64,000 nucleotides of DNA from Tenrec ecaudatus (GCF_050624435.1 NC_134542.1:12731497-12795496); one strand, 5' to 3'; positions 25,014 to 36,286 are shown, numbered from the stretch's first letter. Notes: generated from the letters alone by a model not told the origin. Translations and numbers: made by a program.

Positions 25014-25386
25014 CCTTTCTCTAAAGTTTAGGAATGTTTCATGTGCAATATCAGTGGAAAACAACCTAAATAAAGCTATACAGATGCATGGCTACAGGTT
25101 TCCTAATCTAGTATTTTTTCTGCGTCGTTTTGTCTATGCATATTAATTATGCCTAACTAATGCTCAAGGCAAATAATGTTTAAGGAGTTCAAGTCACGAA
25201 AAACATTACATATATTTAAGTGTGGGGCACTGCTGAGTTATTAAACCTCTGCGTATAACTCTTCTTTCCCTTTGCCTAAATATTTTGAAGCTATCAACTA
25301 GCTATCTTCAGAAGTTCACAGTACCTATTGCTTGCTGCATTTCTACCTATAATGAAAGGAAGCTGTCATCTACGTTGATTTCCTAA

Positions 25387-25388
<2 letters not shown>

Positions 25389-25417
<29 letters not shown>
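25389..25417. repeat. (GA)n microsatellite
   Basis: About 14 uninterrupted GA units. The rest of 25014-25889 shows no exon or nameable repeat. Confidence 0.95.
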
Positions 25418-25420
<3 letters not shown>

Positions 25421-25889
25421 TGACAACATAAAAGAGGCCTTGGAAAACGTATGATGCTGAGCGCCCAATGGAAGCACAGTTCATTTGGATTTAACCCAGG
25501 AGGATATTATGCTAAGGAAAAGCATGCTGGGAGAAAACTCTGATTAATGATGGGAACATTTCCCCTGGTCCCTGGGGCACCCACGCTGTAGCAGCTGAGT
25601 CCCTGCAGTTGCATAGATACTGTCAACTGGGGATTATCCATTGTAAGTCTGTCCTGGTTGGGATATAAAGATTGGAACGTTTGTAATCTTTTTGGGCATC
25701 TGAGACCACAGAGGAAGCAGCATGAAATCATAGATCCATAAAAACATTTTAACCAATTCCATTGAAGTTCCGTTGATGTGGGCTAACATCTCCTCTGATG
25801 GAAATAGAACCTCAATAATGATAATAATAAACAGTGTAATAATACAAGCTACCATTTTTCTATTCGTATTAGATAATGCACTTGTGGAG

Positions 25890-26034
25890 AATTATTTCAT
25901 TTAATCTTCAAAACATTCCAAAGTGTATTATTACTATTGGCTCCATTTTACAGGTATTGAACATTTTAGAGGAATTTAATGCTTTGCCCAAGGACCTGAC
26001 ATTGAATCCAGGCAGACTGACCCCAGTTACACTA
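25890..26034 (+). repeat. MIR SINE
   Basis: ATTTCATTTAATCTTCAAAA, GGCTCCATTTTACAGG, GCTTTGCCCAAGGACCTGAC, TTGAATCCAGGCAGACTGAC match the MIR body in order. It abuts the U2-derived fragment that follows. Confidence 0.75.
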
Positions 26035-26080
26035 CAATCAAATACTACAATTGATCTTAGCCAAAAGGCCGAGAAACAAT
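26035..26080 (-). pseudogene. U2 snRNA pseudogene, 5' end only
   Basis: On the plus strand TTGATCTTAGCCAAAAGGCC then GAGAAACAAT is the complement of the U2 snRNA 5' end, including the branch-site recognition region and stem I. About 45 nt remain, with a few substitutions; the rest of the ~190-nt RNA is absent. No snRNA promoter elements are seen. It is a truncated reverse-transcribed copy, not a working gene. Confidence 0.85.
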
Positions 26081-26221
26081 GAATCAAATAATTTATCATT
26101 ATAGAGGATACCACATGTTTCTTTTACAAAAATATAATTCAGGAGTGTTTTAACTTTAAAAAAAAAGTCTTCATAGTTTTCCATGAATCAGATTAACTTG
26201 AATTCCAGTCCCAATGTGACT

Positions 26222-26415
26222 CAGTACTACTGAGTCAGTTATAGCTCATAGCTACCCCGTAGGACAGAGAAGAATGTCCCTGTGGCTTTCTAGTGCATTC
26301 CATCTTTATGAGCATAGAAAGCCTCATCCTTCTCCCCAGGAACAGCTGGAGTTTTCAAATTGCTGATCTTGTGGCTAGCAGCTCAACTCATAACCCACTA
26401 CACCACCAGGACTCT
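26222..26415 (-). repeat. AfroSINE copy
   Basis: ATAGCTCATAGCTACCCCGT, AGGACAGAGAAGAATGTCCC, GAAAGCCTCATCCTTCTCCC, GCTGATCTTGTGGCTAGCAG, CACTACACCACCAGGACTC. Near full length. Confidence 0.88.
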
Positions 26416-26429
26416 AAGCCCAATGTATT

Positions 26430-26620
26430 TCTGTGCAGTGTTGGGGAAGTCAACTCTAGAGGCCTCATCAAATTCAACTGTTAAATGAATATAATAAGAC
26501 CTTTTCAGAGGATATTATGAGAATTTATAAAGAGACTATATTGGAATAATTTAGCACACTCTCTAGGGCATAGGAAAGACTTAAAAAAGAATTATTATTG
26601 CTGTTAATTATTATTTGTAT
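26430..26620 (+). repeat. MIR SINE
   Basis: GTTGGGGAAGTCAACTCTAG, AATGAATATAATAAGACC, GAGGATATTATGAGAATTTA, then TCTCTAGGGCATAGGAAAG and an ATTATTATTG tail. Highly diverged. Confidence 0.6.
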
Positions 26621-27836
26621 AAATTGAAAAATCTCTCTGACTGCCCTGGGAGATATATAATGAGACTGTATGCCTTCATATATACTTTACATTTATTTAG
26701 AAAAGAATTATACAAATCAATGGTGCCAATACCAAAAAATTTATGACTTCTGGGAAATTGTAAAATGAGTGACTACCTGAATAAATATAGATTGTATGTA
26801 TATTGAACAATGAAATTTACATTTCAGTATACCATGTATACCCATGTTAAAAAAACAACAACACAAGGACTCTTCCCTTTTAAAGAACAATGTCGGCATT
26901 GGAATGTCCTAGATTTCACTATTCCAATGTTGGCATTCTGAGTTTCTTATCAGCTTAATACTTAAAAAATGTGATGAGTTTCCTTGGGGAATTTAACTTG
27001 AAAAATTAATTTAAAATAAAGCAGAAAGTGAAGGACTGAAACCACAGGTGATTTTATATACATATGGCAGTACAGAAAATGCACCAAACTTCTTATTCAA
27101 ACTCCCTAATTTCCAAACCATAGCTATAAACCTCAAATGTTGGAAAAACATTTTGGGAGTTAATCTCTGTACATCTCAAAGAGAGAAAATCTGAGATTAA
27201 ATTTTAAATGAAAAAGTGAATGCTTCCAAAAGGTGAAACCATTCATCTTGGGGACTTCTGAAGATTATAATTCCATACACCTAGATTTTTATAAATATCT
27301 GTGAAATTAAGTTGAGGATATTAAAAGTATGTCATCATACCTGTGAAAGAGTGTGTCTTCCAGTTTTGCAGAGAAGGACTGGGAAAGGGTAAGTGTTTCT
27401 TTTGATTGTGCAAAAGTTTTGCTTAGCACCAATGACCTAATCATTCTTCCTTGTCTTAGGTCTTGCATGTAAGTTCAGTATACTTTGTTCTAAACTCATG
27501 TGAAGAAAACAGCCCCATATAATCCAGAATGTCCTGATCTGGGCCAAACCTTCACTGCCCACAGGAACCAGACACTGATGGCTTGGTTATCTATTCTTGG
27601 AGATCACTGAAAACCCAACACAGAATCCAAAAGCAATATTGTACAGTGAAAAGGGTAAGGCTTGACTTTAAACCTAATACCTCAAGTCAACTTTGTTTAA
27701 TTTAATCTACAGTAATTTCAGAGAAAATCACAATTTCACAGACCAGGTACTGAACACATAGCCCAATATCGGGCTGCACCCAAGCAACATGATAAGGAGT
27801 GAGACCTTGAATGAAGCCAGGGGACTGCTTGAGAAT
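26621..27836. other. Intronic DNA without recognised features
   Basis: No exon or nameable repeat. AT-rich and slowly varying in composition. Confidence 0.4.
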
Positions 27837-27995
27837 CCATGGTGTCATAGTGGGCTGTTGCACATTGGAATGTTAACTTCAAGGCCAGCAGTTTGAACCC
27901 ACCGATCACTGTGCAGCATAAAGAGGAGGCTAGCTGCTCTTATAAAATGGTCTAGTCTCCGAAATACTCATGGTAGTGGGCCATGGTCGACTTTC
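27837..27995 (+). repeat. AfroSINE copy, diverged
   Basis: CCATGGTGTCATAGTGGGCT, AACTTCAAGGCCAGCAGTTT, GAACCCACCGATCACTGTG, AAGAGGAGGCTAGCTGCTC. The tail is missing. Confidence 0.72.
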
Positions 27996-28089
27996 CTTAT
28001 TTGAGTAGCTATGATGGCTGTAGCTGATATTACACATTTTTTAGTTTTAGTTCGCGTTCCTTTATGATAAAAACCATTACCCCCCAAAA

Positions 28090-28235
28090 AACAAAACCCA
28101 TTTCCATAACCTTGTAGCAACCCTATGTAGGGTTTCCAGGAATCTTAATCTTTATGGAAACAGTCTCAGATTCTCCAAAGGAGAGGCTAGTGGGTTTGAA
28201 CCACTGACCTCACAGACCTTGAAGCCTAGTCTACA
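28090..28235 (-). repeat. AfroSINE copy
   Basis: AAACCCATTTCCATAACCTT, AGCAACCCTATGTAGGGTTT, TTCTCCAAAGGAGAGGCTAG, GGTTTGAACCACTGACCTC. Confidence 0.72.
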
Positions 28236-28364
28236 GGCATCAAGATAATATGAATCACAAACCACACACATTAGAAAGGAGAAGGGCATGGTAGGCGGTT
28301 TAAATCTCAGTTTATTGTCCTCATCTTGTTTCTTATGATTTTCCCCTAACTCCTTAGTTTCATG

Positions 28365-28570
28365 TACTTTGGATATCTTAACAGAAGAGGTCAGTCATGC
28401 TCAGTAAAGTGGAGAGTTAGAAAAAAAGAGGAAGACCCTCAGGGCTTTGAATTGCCACAAAGGCTGCAACAATTGGTTCAAATAGCAGTAATAGAGGAAT
28501 GGCACAGGGCTGTGCAGTGTTTCATTCTATTTTGTACGGACTCTATGAGTTGGAATTGACTCATCAGCAG
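28365..28570 (+). repeat. RTE LINE 3' terminus
   Basis: AGAAAAAAAGAGGAAGACCC, GAATTGCCACAAAGGCTGC, GAGGAATGGCACAGGGCTGT, TTTCATTCTATTTTGTACGG, ATGAGTTGGAATTGACTC. This is the sense strand of the tail seen in antisense at 10386 and 33775. Confidence 0.8.
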
Positions 28571-28597
28571 GTCAAAAGCAAGGAGCAACTTATTAAG

Positions 28598-28740
28598 AAG
28601 CTCCATTGGCTCTGTTGGGCAAGAATTGGACTAGTAACCACAAGGTCATCAGTTCAAACCTATCAGCTTGTTCTAGGGAGAAAGATGAGGCTATTTGCTC
28701 CCATGGAAACCCACATGAATAAGAATAGACCTAATTAATG
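28598..28740 (+). repeat. AfroSINE copy, head half
   Basis: AGAATTGGACTAGTAACCAC, AAGGTCATCAGTTCAAACCT, GGAGAAAGATGAGGCTATTT, GCTCCCATGGAAACCCAC. Confidence 0.75.
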
Positions 28741-28963
28741 GTAGTGGGCTTAACTCCTGCCTGAACATTAACTCATGATCAGGTTGGAAACTTAACCTAA
28801 AAGTTACACTTCAACTCATGAATATTTTGAGAAATAATAATAAACATTTAGAGAAATTGCTCTGATTTAAACACAAATTATGATTTCAAATTCCGTTTTG
28901 CATTTGCTTCTGTACATCTTTGTATATATAGATGCACGTATACATGTGTATAGAAAACCCAGT

Positions 28964-29140
28964 GAAATAAAGCTGCTAACTGAAATGTTAGTGGCTTAAA
29001 CCTCTCCAACAGCCCCATGAGAGAAAACCTAGCAATATGCTTCCATACAGATTAAAACTAGGAAAAATTGATCAGGCAATTTTATTCTCACTAATGGGTT
29101 GATATGAGTTGAAATCAACTCTAGGACACTCCACAACAGC
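28964..29140 (+). repeat. AfroSINE copy, diverged
   Basis: AAAGCTGCTAACTGAAATGT, AGCCCCATGAGAGAAAACC, GCAATATGCTTCCATACAG, GTTGATATGAGTTGAAATC. Confidence 0.72.
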
Positions 29141-29221
29141 CACAAATCTGTGTGTATGTGTGTATATTAATACGTGTTAATAAATATATAATCTATATGA
29201 ATTCAAATGCATGCATACCAA

Positions 29222-29360
29222 GAATCTTGGTGGTGCAGTGCCTGAAGTGTGCTCTGCTATTCAGTCAAAACTTGTAAGTTCAAGTTCAGCAACAGCTCTA
29301 CAGGAGAAGGATGTGGCCATTTGCTTCCATAAATATTCCACCCTTGGACGCCCCACAGTG
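29222..29360 (+). repeat. AfroSINE copy, 5' part
   Basis: AATCTTGGTGGTGCAGTGCC, TTGTAAGTTCAAGTTCAGC, ACAGGAGAAGGATGTGGCC, TTTGCTTCCATAAATATTCC. A further small SINE-like remnant lies near 29437-29462. Confidence 0.75.
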
Positions 29361-29465
29361 CTTGTTGTTGTTTCTATATGCACCCAGGAATACCCCATCA
29401 GGTGATCATGAAATGGTTAGTATTCCTGATCAGGTCTTTTGGGAGAAAGATGAGGCTGCAATGAA

Positions 29466-29774
29466 CTAACTCTGACCGTGAAATGAAGCAGTGCCTCACA
29501 CCTGCTCAAAGCTTGGCAATGATTTCTCGTAATTATTTGGATAAGCAAGTTTCTGGGTTAACAGGTCCCCTTTCGGTGATTCCAAAAGAAGGAGTGCTTG
29601 CTCAATATGGGTTCTCCAGCATAATCTCCCTGCACTTCAAATGCTCTTTCTCTACTCAACATCATCCTTCTGGCTCCTACATAACCTGTAGGTCTCAGTT
29701 AATCCCCCCCCCTTATGTACTTCTTCCTAGGAAATTCAATCCCCAAATAATCTCCCCTCACATTTTTTCCTGGA
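29466..29774. other. Intronic DNA, nothing recognised
   Basis: The 151-residue frame at 29483-29938 runs from here into a SINE and is not a gene. Confidence 0.4.
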
Positions 29775-29975
29775 ATCCCTGGTGGCATAGTGGTTATGAG
29801 TTGGGCTCCAATCCTCTACGTCCTCAGATTGAAACCACGAGCCACTCAGCTACAGAAAATGGTGCTTTTTTTTACTCCCATAGGCAGTTCCAGTCTCCTA
29901 AAACCACATGGGCAGTTCTAGCTTGTCCTATAGGGTAGCTATGAGTTGTCACCACTTGCTGACAGCAAGGACATT
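29775..29975 (+). repeat. AfroSINE copy, near full length
   Basis: AATCCCTGGTGGCATAGTGG, GAAACCACGAGCCACTCAGC, ACTCCCATAGGCAGTTCC, TAGCTTGTCCTATAGGGTAG, CTATGAGTTGTCACCAC. Confidence 0.9.
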
Positions 29976-30289
29976 TTGATATTTTTTAGCTCAATTTCTA
30001 GGTGTTAATTCACTTGTGTGATTGCTTTCTACCTATTCTTCTCCTTCTCTAGACAAACAGATCATGTCTGGAGCTCCACGCCTAACGCGGGGTCTCTTCT
30101 AGAATAAATCAATGACAGAATAAATCAATGCATAGATTAACTTTTTTTCCAAAATTACAAATAATGCATACTTTCCCAATATCCATTCATTCTAAACACG
30201 CTCTTTTCAGAAGTAGTTTACAGTTAAATAGATAAGCAGGAAGACCTGGCCTCAGCATCAGACACCTGACTTGAGACTCATATTTTAAG

Positions 30290-30420
30290 GTCTCATAGCT
30301 TCTATGGGCCCCTCGTGGCTCATGGGAGAAAGAGGTGGCAGTCTGCTTCTGTATTCTGTTCTCTCTTCTCTGTAGTGTAGAATCACTATGATTCAGAATC
30401 AACCCAATGCTAACAAGCAA
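30290..30420 (+). repeat. AfroSINE copy, 3' half
   Basis: TCGTGGCTCATGGGAGAAAG, AGGTGGCAGTCTGCTTCTGT, ATGATTCAGAATCAACCC, then GCTAACAAGCAATAGCAAT. Confidence 0.72.
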
Positions 30421-30439
30421 TAGCAATATGATCCCAGTT

Positions 30440-30785
30440 GCCTGCCAATTTGCGGGGTGACTTTTGGTTGCTATGATCCTGGAAGTGAGCACCTCAGTAT
30501 TTCGAATATCACCCTTTATGGCTAGATTGCAGGGAGCTTGCCAACCCAAGACAGACTAAGAAGATAGGCCTGGTGATCCAGTTCTGAAAACTAGTCAACA
30601 AGAACCCTAGACTCACAACGTGAGATTATCCAATACAGACCTGGAGGATGAGCTCTGATATTTCAATCTGTTATGATGAACTCAAACACACCAATGATCA
30701 CGAAGATGCTACAGGACCAGCCGCTATTGCTTGTGCTTGGAATGGACTGGACAGGCAACTTAGCACAGCAACAATAGTAGTATGA
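30440..30785 (+). mobile_element. RTE-derived element, 5' end fused to 3' tail
   Basis: GGTTGCTATGATCCTGGAAG (30466), AAGACAGACTAAGAAGATAG (30549) and GGTGATCCAGTTCTGAAAAC are RTE 5'-end landmarks. From about 30672 it reads as RTE tail: AACTCAAACACACCAATGAT, CACGAAGATGCTACAGGACC, then GGACAGGCAACTTAGCACAG. The enzyme-coding middle is absent. Confidence 0.65.
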
Positions 30786-32469
30786 AAGTCTATTAAATTG
30801 TGTCCCCGTTAAAATAGAAACACGCCATCCGAGCAAACCTGAGCAAAGCAGATAGTTTCAGTGTAGAAAAAGCAAGTACAAAGGAAGGTGACTTTGGAAA
30901 TGTAAAGTGTAGGAAGCTTCAAGGTGACAGAGTTAGCAGGAACAAGGCATGGGTTGGTACTCTCCATTGGACCAGCAGGTACACAAAGTACAGAACAAGA
31001 TTTAAACTAATTGAAAACAGGGCTGCCCCTTCCTTTTTTTGACTCTGAGTGTTCTCAAAGCACATGTACCCTGTGATGCTTTTCAGAAGGAACCAAGCCC
31101 TGAAGACAATCTCTTCTCCGCCAACAGGAATCATCGGTGTTGCCTTAGCAATGAGGATCGTCTGTCATCAAACCCATGCCCTCAATTTCTCTGAAAATCA
31201 TTGCTAGGTACACGGTGGGGTATCTGCCCAGATAAAGAGAGTGTTCCGGTGGGGAACCCCAGCAAGCTGCTGGAAATAGTCATGGAACCTCCTGACTGTC
31301 AAAGATAATTGAGACATGGCTGCCATCTGGCCAATGTCCTGGAGTGAACAGGAAGCCACAGGGCCCAGAATTCTAGCATTTGTTTCCCCCTCTTCATTTC
31401 AGTGAACAGATTCCAATGGGAAGAACTGTTTTTCCTCATTTATGTATCATTTGTCATCCACCCACACAGAACAAGAACAGAAACTGTTTTTTTCTCCCCA
31501 GTGAATTTACCATTTAAAGGGGGAAACAAAACACATATAATTTCTAACTATTTACCAGCAAGAGCGACTCACAACAGACAAAACAAGCGAGGGAAGCACC
31601 AGCGAATCTAAATTGCTGCTCCCACTTGCTCACCTCCAACCCCTCCACCCAGATGTCTAGGGAGCTTTAATAACAGCCTAAATCTTTTGTCAGTTCCACT
31701 CAGGTCCAGAACTTTCCAAAAAACAGGAAGAAGGGCCTTCATGAAGCAATAGATAAGGTCTGGCTTAGGACAGACATCTCCTCTTAGAACTCCATCAAGA
31801 GTTAGATCTGAGCCCTCTCTTTCTCCCTCAACCACTTGGTAAGTGTTCATGATTACTGCCTTTTATTATCAGTATCTTTGTAAATTTGAACTTTTACCAT
31901 CTGCTAGTGAACATTTCAGAATAATAACACTAGATTACAGGCTGCAATTTATGTGGTTCAGAATGCTAGATATAAGATGTACCAAAAAAAAAAAACCCCA
32001 ACAACACAAACCTAACAAAATACGGCTGTAAATATGGTTCATCGTTACTAAAATATGGTCTTTAAGTCGAGAATTAGCTATATTTCTTTGGCATCATAAA
32101 ATACACAGAGTAAATTTGTCAAGTGCCCTACCTGTACCAAATTGGACCTGGATTGAGGGAAACAAATGAAGAGATGTGGCCAGAATTCCAGGACTGAAAT
32201 CCACTGGGGTGTGAGGAGCAGACGACTTAATATTGAGTTTAAAACTAATATAATCTATGAAATAATGGATCTTTGGGGGCCTTCAAAACATTCACAGAAA
32301 AAATGGAATTAAAAAATAATGGAATTTGTCCTTAACTTTTTGAAGCCCCCTTCTGAAAACAGCCTCCTAAAATTGCATTTGTTTGTTTAGGAATATATAT
32401 TGTTTCTATTGATGATTATATATTAGTTATTTTAGGTATATTTTAAATTTAGACATCAATATATCAAGT
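30786..32469. other. Intronic DNA without recognised features
   Basis: No exon or nameable repeat in 1.7 kb apart from a short A-run at about 31983-31996. Confidence 0.4.
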
Positions 32470-32516
32470 AATATATATTATATATGTGTGTGTGTATGTG
32501 TATGCATGTGTGTACT
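32470..32516. repeat. TA/TG low-complexity tract
   Basis: ATATATATTATATATG followed by GTGTGTGTATGTG units. Confidence 0.85.
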
Positions 32517-32532
32517 CATCTGATACTCCTGC

Positions 32533-32715
32533 TGGAGTCCCAGTCAATGTGCTTGATGGCTAAACAAAAGGGCGAGGGTTCAAATCCAGCCAGAGGCTCT
32601 CAGAAGAATAGCCTGCTGATCCACTTCCAAAAATCACCCATTGAACACTCTAAGGAGCACAGCGCTACTCTGACGCACAGGGATCACCGTGAGTCCAAGT
32701 CACGTCTTCACTTCT
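32533..32715 (+). repeat. AfroSINE copy
   Basis: GAGTCCCAGTCAATGTGCTT, GGTTCAAATCCAGCCAGAGG, GATCCACTTCCAAAAATCAC, GCTACTCTGACGCACAGGG, ACCGTGAGTCCAAGTCACG. Near full length; subtype with the TCTGACGCACA tail. Confidence 0.85.
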
Positions 32716-32859
32716 ACTTCACCACTCATAGCATGATCGCTATAAAGTGAAGTTACCGCTATGCTTATTTGCACCCTCCCCCGGAATACTCACTTCTTGA
32801 TAATCTTGTCTGATTTTGTTCCCCTTTTGTATCTCGTTTGCCTGCCTAAATGCTAGACA

Positions 32860-33010
32860 AGACAGATGGACACAGCACCTTCAACAATGGCTTCAAGCGT
32901 AGCAGTCCGTGGTAAGACAGCACAGGAGTTGGCAGTGTTTTGTGCTGTTGTCCACAGAGAAGTACAGTTGGTATGAGTCAGCACCACAGCAATAGTGCCT
33001 GACAAAAACA
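32860..33010 (+). repeat. RTE LINE 3' tail
   Basis: GACACAGCACCTTCAACAAT, ACAGGAGTTGGCAGTGTTTT, GTGCTGTTGTCCACAGAGAA, GGTATGAGTCAGCACC, TAGTGCCTGACAAAAACAG. Confidence 0.65.
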
Positions 33011-33029
33011 GTTAGTTGCGTTGAATGTT

Positions 33030-33150
33030 GTTGTCACGTACTGTCAAGCCCAATTCAACTTAAAGCAACCCTATGAGTCAGTCTCACTGCCCCAAGCCTG
33101 TCATCTTTATGGAAGTAGATTGCCACATCTTTCTATAACTAATCAAACAA
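33030..33150 (-). repeat. AfroSINE copy, truncated
   Basis: AAGCAACCCTATGAGTCAGT, CATCTTTATGGAAGTAGATT, GCCACATCTTTCT. Head lost. Confidence 0.7.
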
Positions 33151-33279
33151 CTTTTCAAAAAATGTATTCCACTTCTGTTCATCCACATCTTATTTTTCTT
33201 CACAGAATTCATTACTAATTGGTGACATTTCATTTATTTATATTTATTGCCTCTTACCTGCCTCCACCAACTGAACTTT

Positions 33280-33735
33280 GATAGTAAAGTTTTGGTGCCA
33301 ATTTGACTAGGCCAGGATGCTCAGTGGTTTGGCAGGTACGATGTATAAGATGTAGTCATGCTCCCGTGATGACATGTCCTCAGGGTATTAGCCTGCTTCT
33401 AATATAAGTGGATGCTGTGGAAAAGCTTGCTTGCTTTTTACTAGGTATGAATCCTGTATCTAGCTTGTCATTTGACCTCTGGTTCATTCAACTTGATCCA
33501 TTGGCCTGCTGGTCCTTGGAGTGATTAGCAGTCTGTCATATGATCAGTTCATCTTGGATTCATGTGTCCTTGGAACCAGAAGTCTCCCGCCTGACATCTG
33601 ACTCACATACTTGAAATTTGCCTATTTTTACAACTGGGAGAGCCATTTCCTTGCCTAAGATATATCTGTAGCCATAACCATATCTTATACATACATTTCA
33701 TTGGTTTTACTTATTTAGAAAAGCCATCCTAAGAC
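33280..33735 (+). repeat. Afrotherian LTR-like repeat, family B
   Basis: Starts near TTTTGGTGCCAATTTGACTA, GCTCAGTGGTTTGGCAGG, passes AACTTGATCCATTGGCC and AACTGGGAGAGCCATTTCC, ends TTTAGAAAAGCCATCC then TAAGACA. It has no open internal frame. Its start and end phrases resemble family C (60264) but the body differs. Confidence 0.5.
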
Positions 33736-33774
33736 ATGCACCCTAAGCTCCATGATTGGAAAAACTTCTTCTTT

Positions 33775-34228
33775 CTTGTTGTGGCTAGGTGTCATCAAGT
33801 TGGTTAAACCTGTCAGCCACCCCAGGTACCACCGAACAAACACTGCCCTGTCCTGCACCATACTCACTAGTGTTCTGTGTGTAAGCCCATGATTGCAGCC
33901 CTGTGACAACCCATCCTCCTTTTCACTGTCTCTCTACTTTACCAAGCACAGTGTCCTTCTCTAGGAACTGGCCTCTCCTGACAACATGTCCAAAGTACAT
34001 GAGAAGAAGTCTCACCATCCTTGCCTCTAAGGAGAAGCATTCTGGCTGTACTTCTTCCAAGACCAATTAGTTTTTTCTTTTGGTGCTTTCAATATTCTTC
34101 GCCAGCATCATAATTCTAAAGCATCAATTCATCTTTGCCTTTTTTTATGTCATGTCCAACTTTCACACGCATATGAGACAATGGGTAATGCCATGGCTTG
34201 GGTCATGAAGAGTCCCAGACTGCACAAA
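33775..34228 (-). repeat. RTE LINE 3' region
   Basis: GTGGCTAGGTGTCATCAAGT, CCCTGTCCTGCACCATACTC, GCCCATGATTGCAGCCCTGT, GTCCTTCTCTAGGAACTGG, CAACATGTCCAAAGTACATG, CAATATTCTTCGCCAGC, GCCATGGCTTGGGTC. This is the best-preserved antisense RTE terminus here. Confidence 0.85.
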
Positions 34229-34229
34229 C

Positions 34230-34412
34230 AGTTAAAAGTTGAGTTAATGTCTAAGAGGTTGGCAGTTTTAACCACCCAGGGGCACTTGTAAAAGAAACCC
34301 TGGCAATCTGCTTCCTAAAGATCACCAAATTGAAAACCCTAAGGGGTGGCCTTTCTCCTCTGTCGTACATGGGGTTGCCATAACTTGCAATCAACTCAAC
34401 AGCTACCATTTG
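34230..34412 (+). repeat. AfroSINE copy
   Basis: AAAGTTGAGTTAATGTCTAA, CAGTTTTAACCACCCAGGGG, GCAATCTGCTTCCTAAAGAT, TACATGGGGTTGCCATAAC, CAATCAACTCAACAGC. Confidence 0.85.
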
Positions 34413-35286
34413 TTTTAACACTCCAAGGCTTCCCTAGTCTCTGTTACCTCATACTTACTCAAAAAATATTTGTCAGTTTAATAAATAGACAAGAAGCAAC
34501 AAAGAAAATTATGTGTGTGTGCGCGGGGGTGTATTTTCTTTGCTGTATGCATCTCAGCAGACTCTGATTTCTATAGTAAATCAGTGTATAGATGCTAGGG
34601 TGAAAACTGGGAGCAATTTTAAAATAACAATCAGAAGGGAAATTAGAATGGATTTGAAAAACGCAACTTGATTCAAACCATTATTCCTGCCTCTTTGTCC
34701 ACAAGCAACAAAAGCTCTACAGGTGTACTGGGTCACATTACAAGTGCAGAATGCTGCTCACATAACAAATCTTAACAGCCAGTACAGTCATAACAGCCAG
34801 TTTTTGCTAGGTCCATGAAGTTTCTGTTTTAACTGAAAAATGACATCCCTTAAAAATAATGGTCCTTCATCTAGATGCATATACCATATTTTTTCGGTAG
34901 AAGAGATGCCACTCAATTACCCAGAGCTTTTTAAAACTTAACTCTGAGTATGACTTAGTTAAGGAGGTCCATACTGGTAAGGTGGGCCATTTGACATTGT
35001 GCATCAAATTCCCTTCATCTGGAAGATTGTGCTTGATGACATGACTCCCAGGAGAATATTCACTCAAGTAAGAAAAACTACATTGAGTTTAAATAGATGC
35101 ATGCAAATCTCTATATCCCAGTGGCTCGGCTCTTGACATAAGTTAACAAAGTGTAATATACCCAACAAAAGCATTGTGTGCACCAATTGTGAGCACTAAG
35201 TAATAATGCACTCTGGCAAGTGCCAAAGAAAATGCTTCTGATTCACAAAATCAGATTTTTGTAAAATGTGACTTTGAGAGTCAGGA
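34413..35286. other. Intronic DNA without recognised features
   Basis: No exon or nameable repeat. A GTGTGTGTGCGCGGGGGTGT patch lies near 34512. Confidence 0.4.
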
Positions 35287-35478
35287 GCTCTGGTGGCTTA
35301 CTCTTATAAGTTGGGAGACTTATCAGAAGGTCAAGAGTTAGAAGTCACCAGTCACTCTGAAAGATAAGGCTTTCTACTCCCGTGAAGAGTTCGTCTTAGC
35401 AACCCACAGGGGCCACTTTATTCTGTCCTGTGGGGTCCCTGTCAATCGGCATCTACTCGATGGCAGGGAGTTTGGAGT
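35287..35478 (+). repeat. AfroSINE copy, near full length
   Basis: AGCTCTGGTGGCTTACTCTT, AAGATAAGGCTTTCTACTCC, AACCCACAGGGGCCACTTTA, TGTCCTGTGGGGTCCC, CATCTACTCGATGGCAGGG. Confidence 0.88.
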
Positions 35479-35589
35479 TTTCTATGGATATGAGGGGACT
35501 TCAAAAAGTCCATGGAAAAAATTACATTATCTTCTCATTTTATGATGCAAAAAGTATTTGAAGTGCCCTCTGCATTACTGTGTGTTGTT

Positions 35590-36262
35590 ATGAGGTGTTG
35601 CCATTAGATTCTGCCTGCTAGACACCCTATGTCCAGTGGAACAAGACACTACCCAGACCTGCTCCATCCTCCCAATTGTTGTTGTGTTTGAACCCATGGT
35701 GAGGCCACTGTGACACTCCATCTCCTCTTTTTTTTTCCCACTGACTCTATGTCCTTTCCCAAGGTCTGATCCTTCCTAAACTTAGGTCTGAAGGAAGAAG
35801 TCTCTCCATGATCCTGTTTCAAAAGCCCTCCAGCTCCCCTTGCAAGACCGAGTTGTTTGTTGTTTTACCAGTTCATGGTGTTTTCAATATTCTTCCTCAA
35901 GACTGTAATTCAAATGCATCCACTACCTTGCGGTCTTCCTTATTCATTGCCCAGCCTTTGCATGCACAAGGCAATTGACAATCTCATGGATTGGGTTAGG
36001 CACTCTGTAGTCCTCAAAGTACCACATCTGCTGTTTAACACTTCAAAGACATCTTGTGTAGCAGATTGCCCAATGTTCTGCTGCTATTCAGAAATTTTTC
36101 AGTGACTCGTCTCTCAGAAGTGGACTGCCTCTTCCTTCTTAGTAGTCTGTAATCTCTGCTGAGATCTGTTCCCTGGGGTGACCATGACGGTATTGGAAAT
36201 ATCTGTACCATCTCTTCCAGTATCATAGTAACCTGCAAGCTACCATAGGATGACAAAGACAT
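35590..36262 (-). mobile_element. RTE-derived element, 5' end fused to 3' region
   Basis: Plus strand 35590-36060 is antisense RTE tail (CAGACCTGCTCCATCCTCCC, CAATATTCTTCCTCAAGAC, TCTTCCTTATTCATTGCCCA). From about 36076 it passes straight to antisense RTE 5' end (GTTCTGCTGCTATTCAG, CTCAGAAGTGGACTGCC, TCCTTCTTAGTAGTCTG). On its own strand the order is 5' end then 3' region, with the endonuclease and reverse transcriptase missing. Confidence 0.65.
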
Positions 36263-36286
36263 TTGTATTTAAATAAATGGATTTTT

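Noticed and set aside
26035..26080. Functional U2 snRNA gene
   Set aside because: Only the first quarter of the RNA is present, with substitutions and no snRNA promoter or 3' box.
29775..29850. tRNA gene
   Set aside because: Box A and B-like sequences belong to the tRNA-derived head of an AfroSINE; no cloverleaf is kept and the SINE body and tail follow.
29483..29938. 151-codon plus-strand frame
   Set aside because: Its second half is an AfroSINE; no domain or conserved start.
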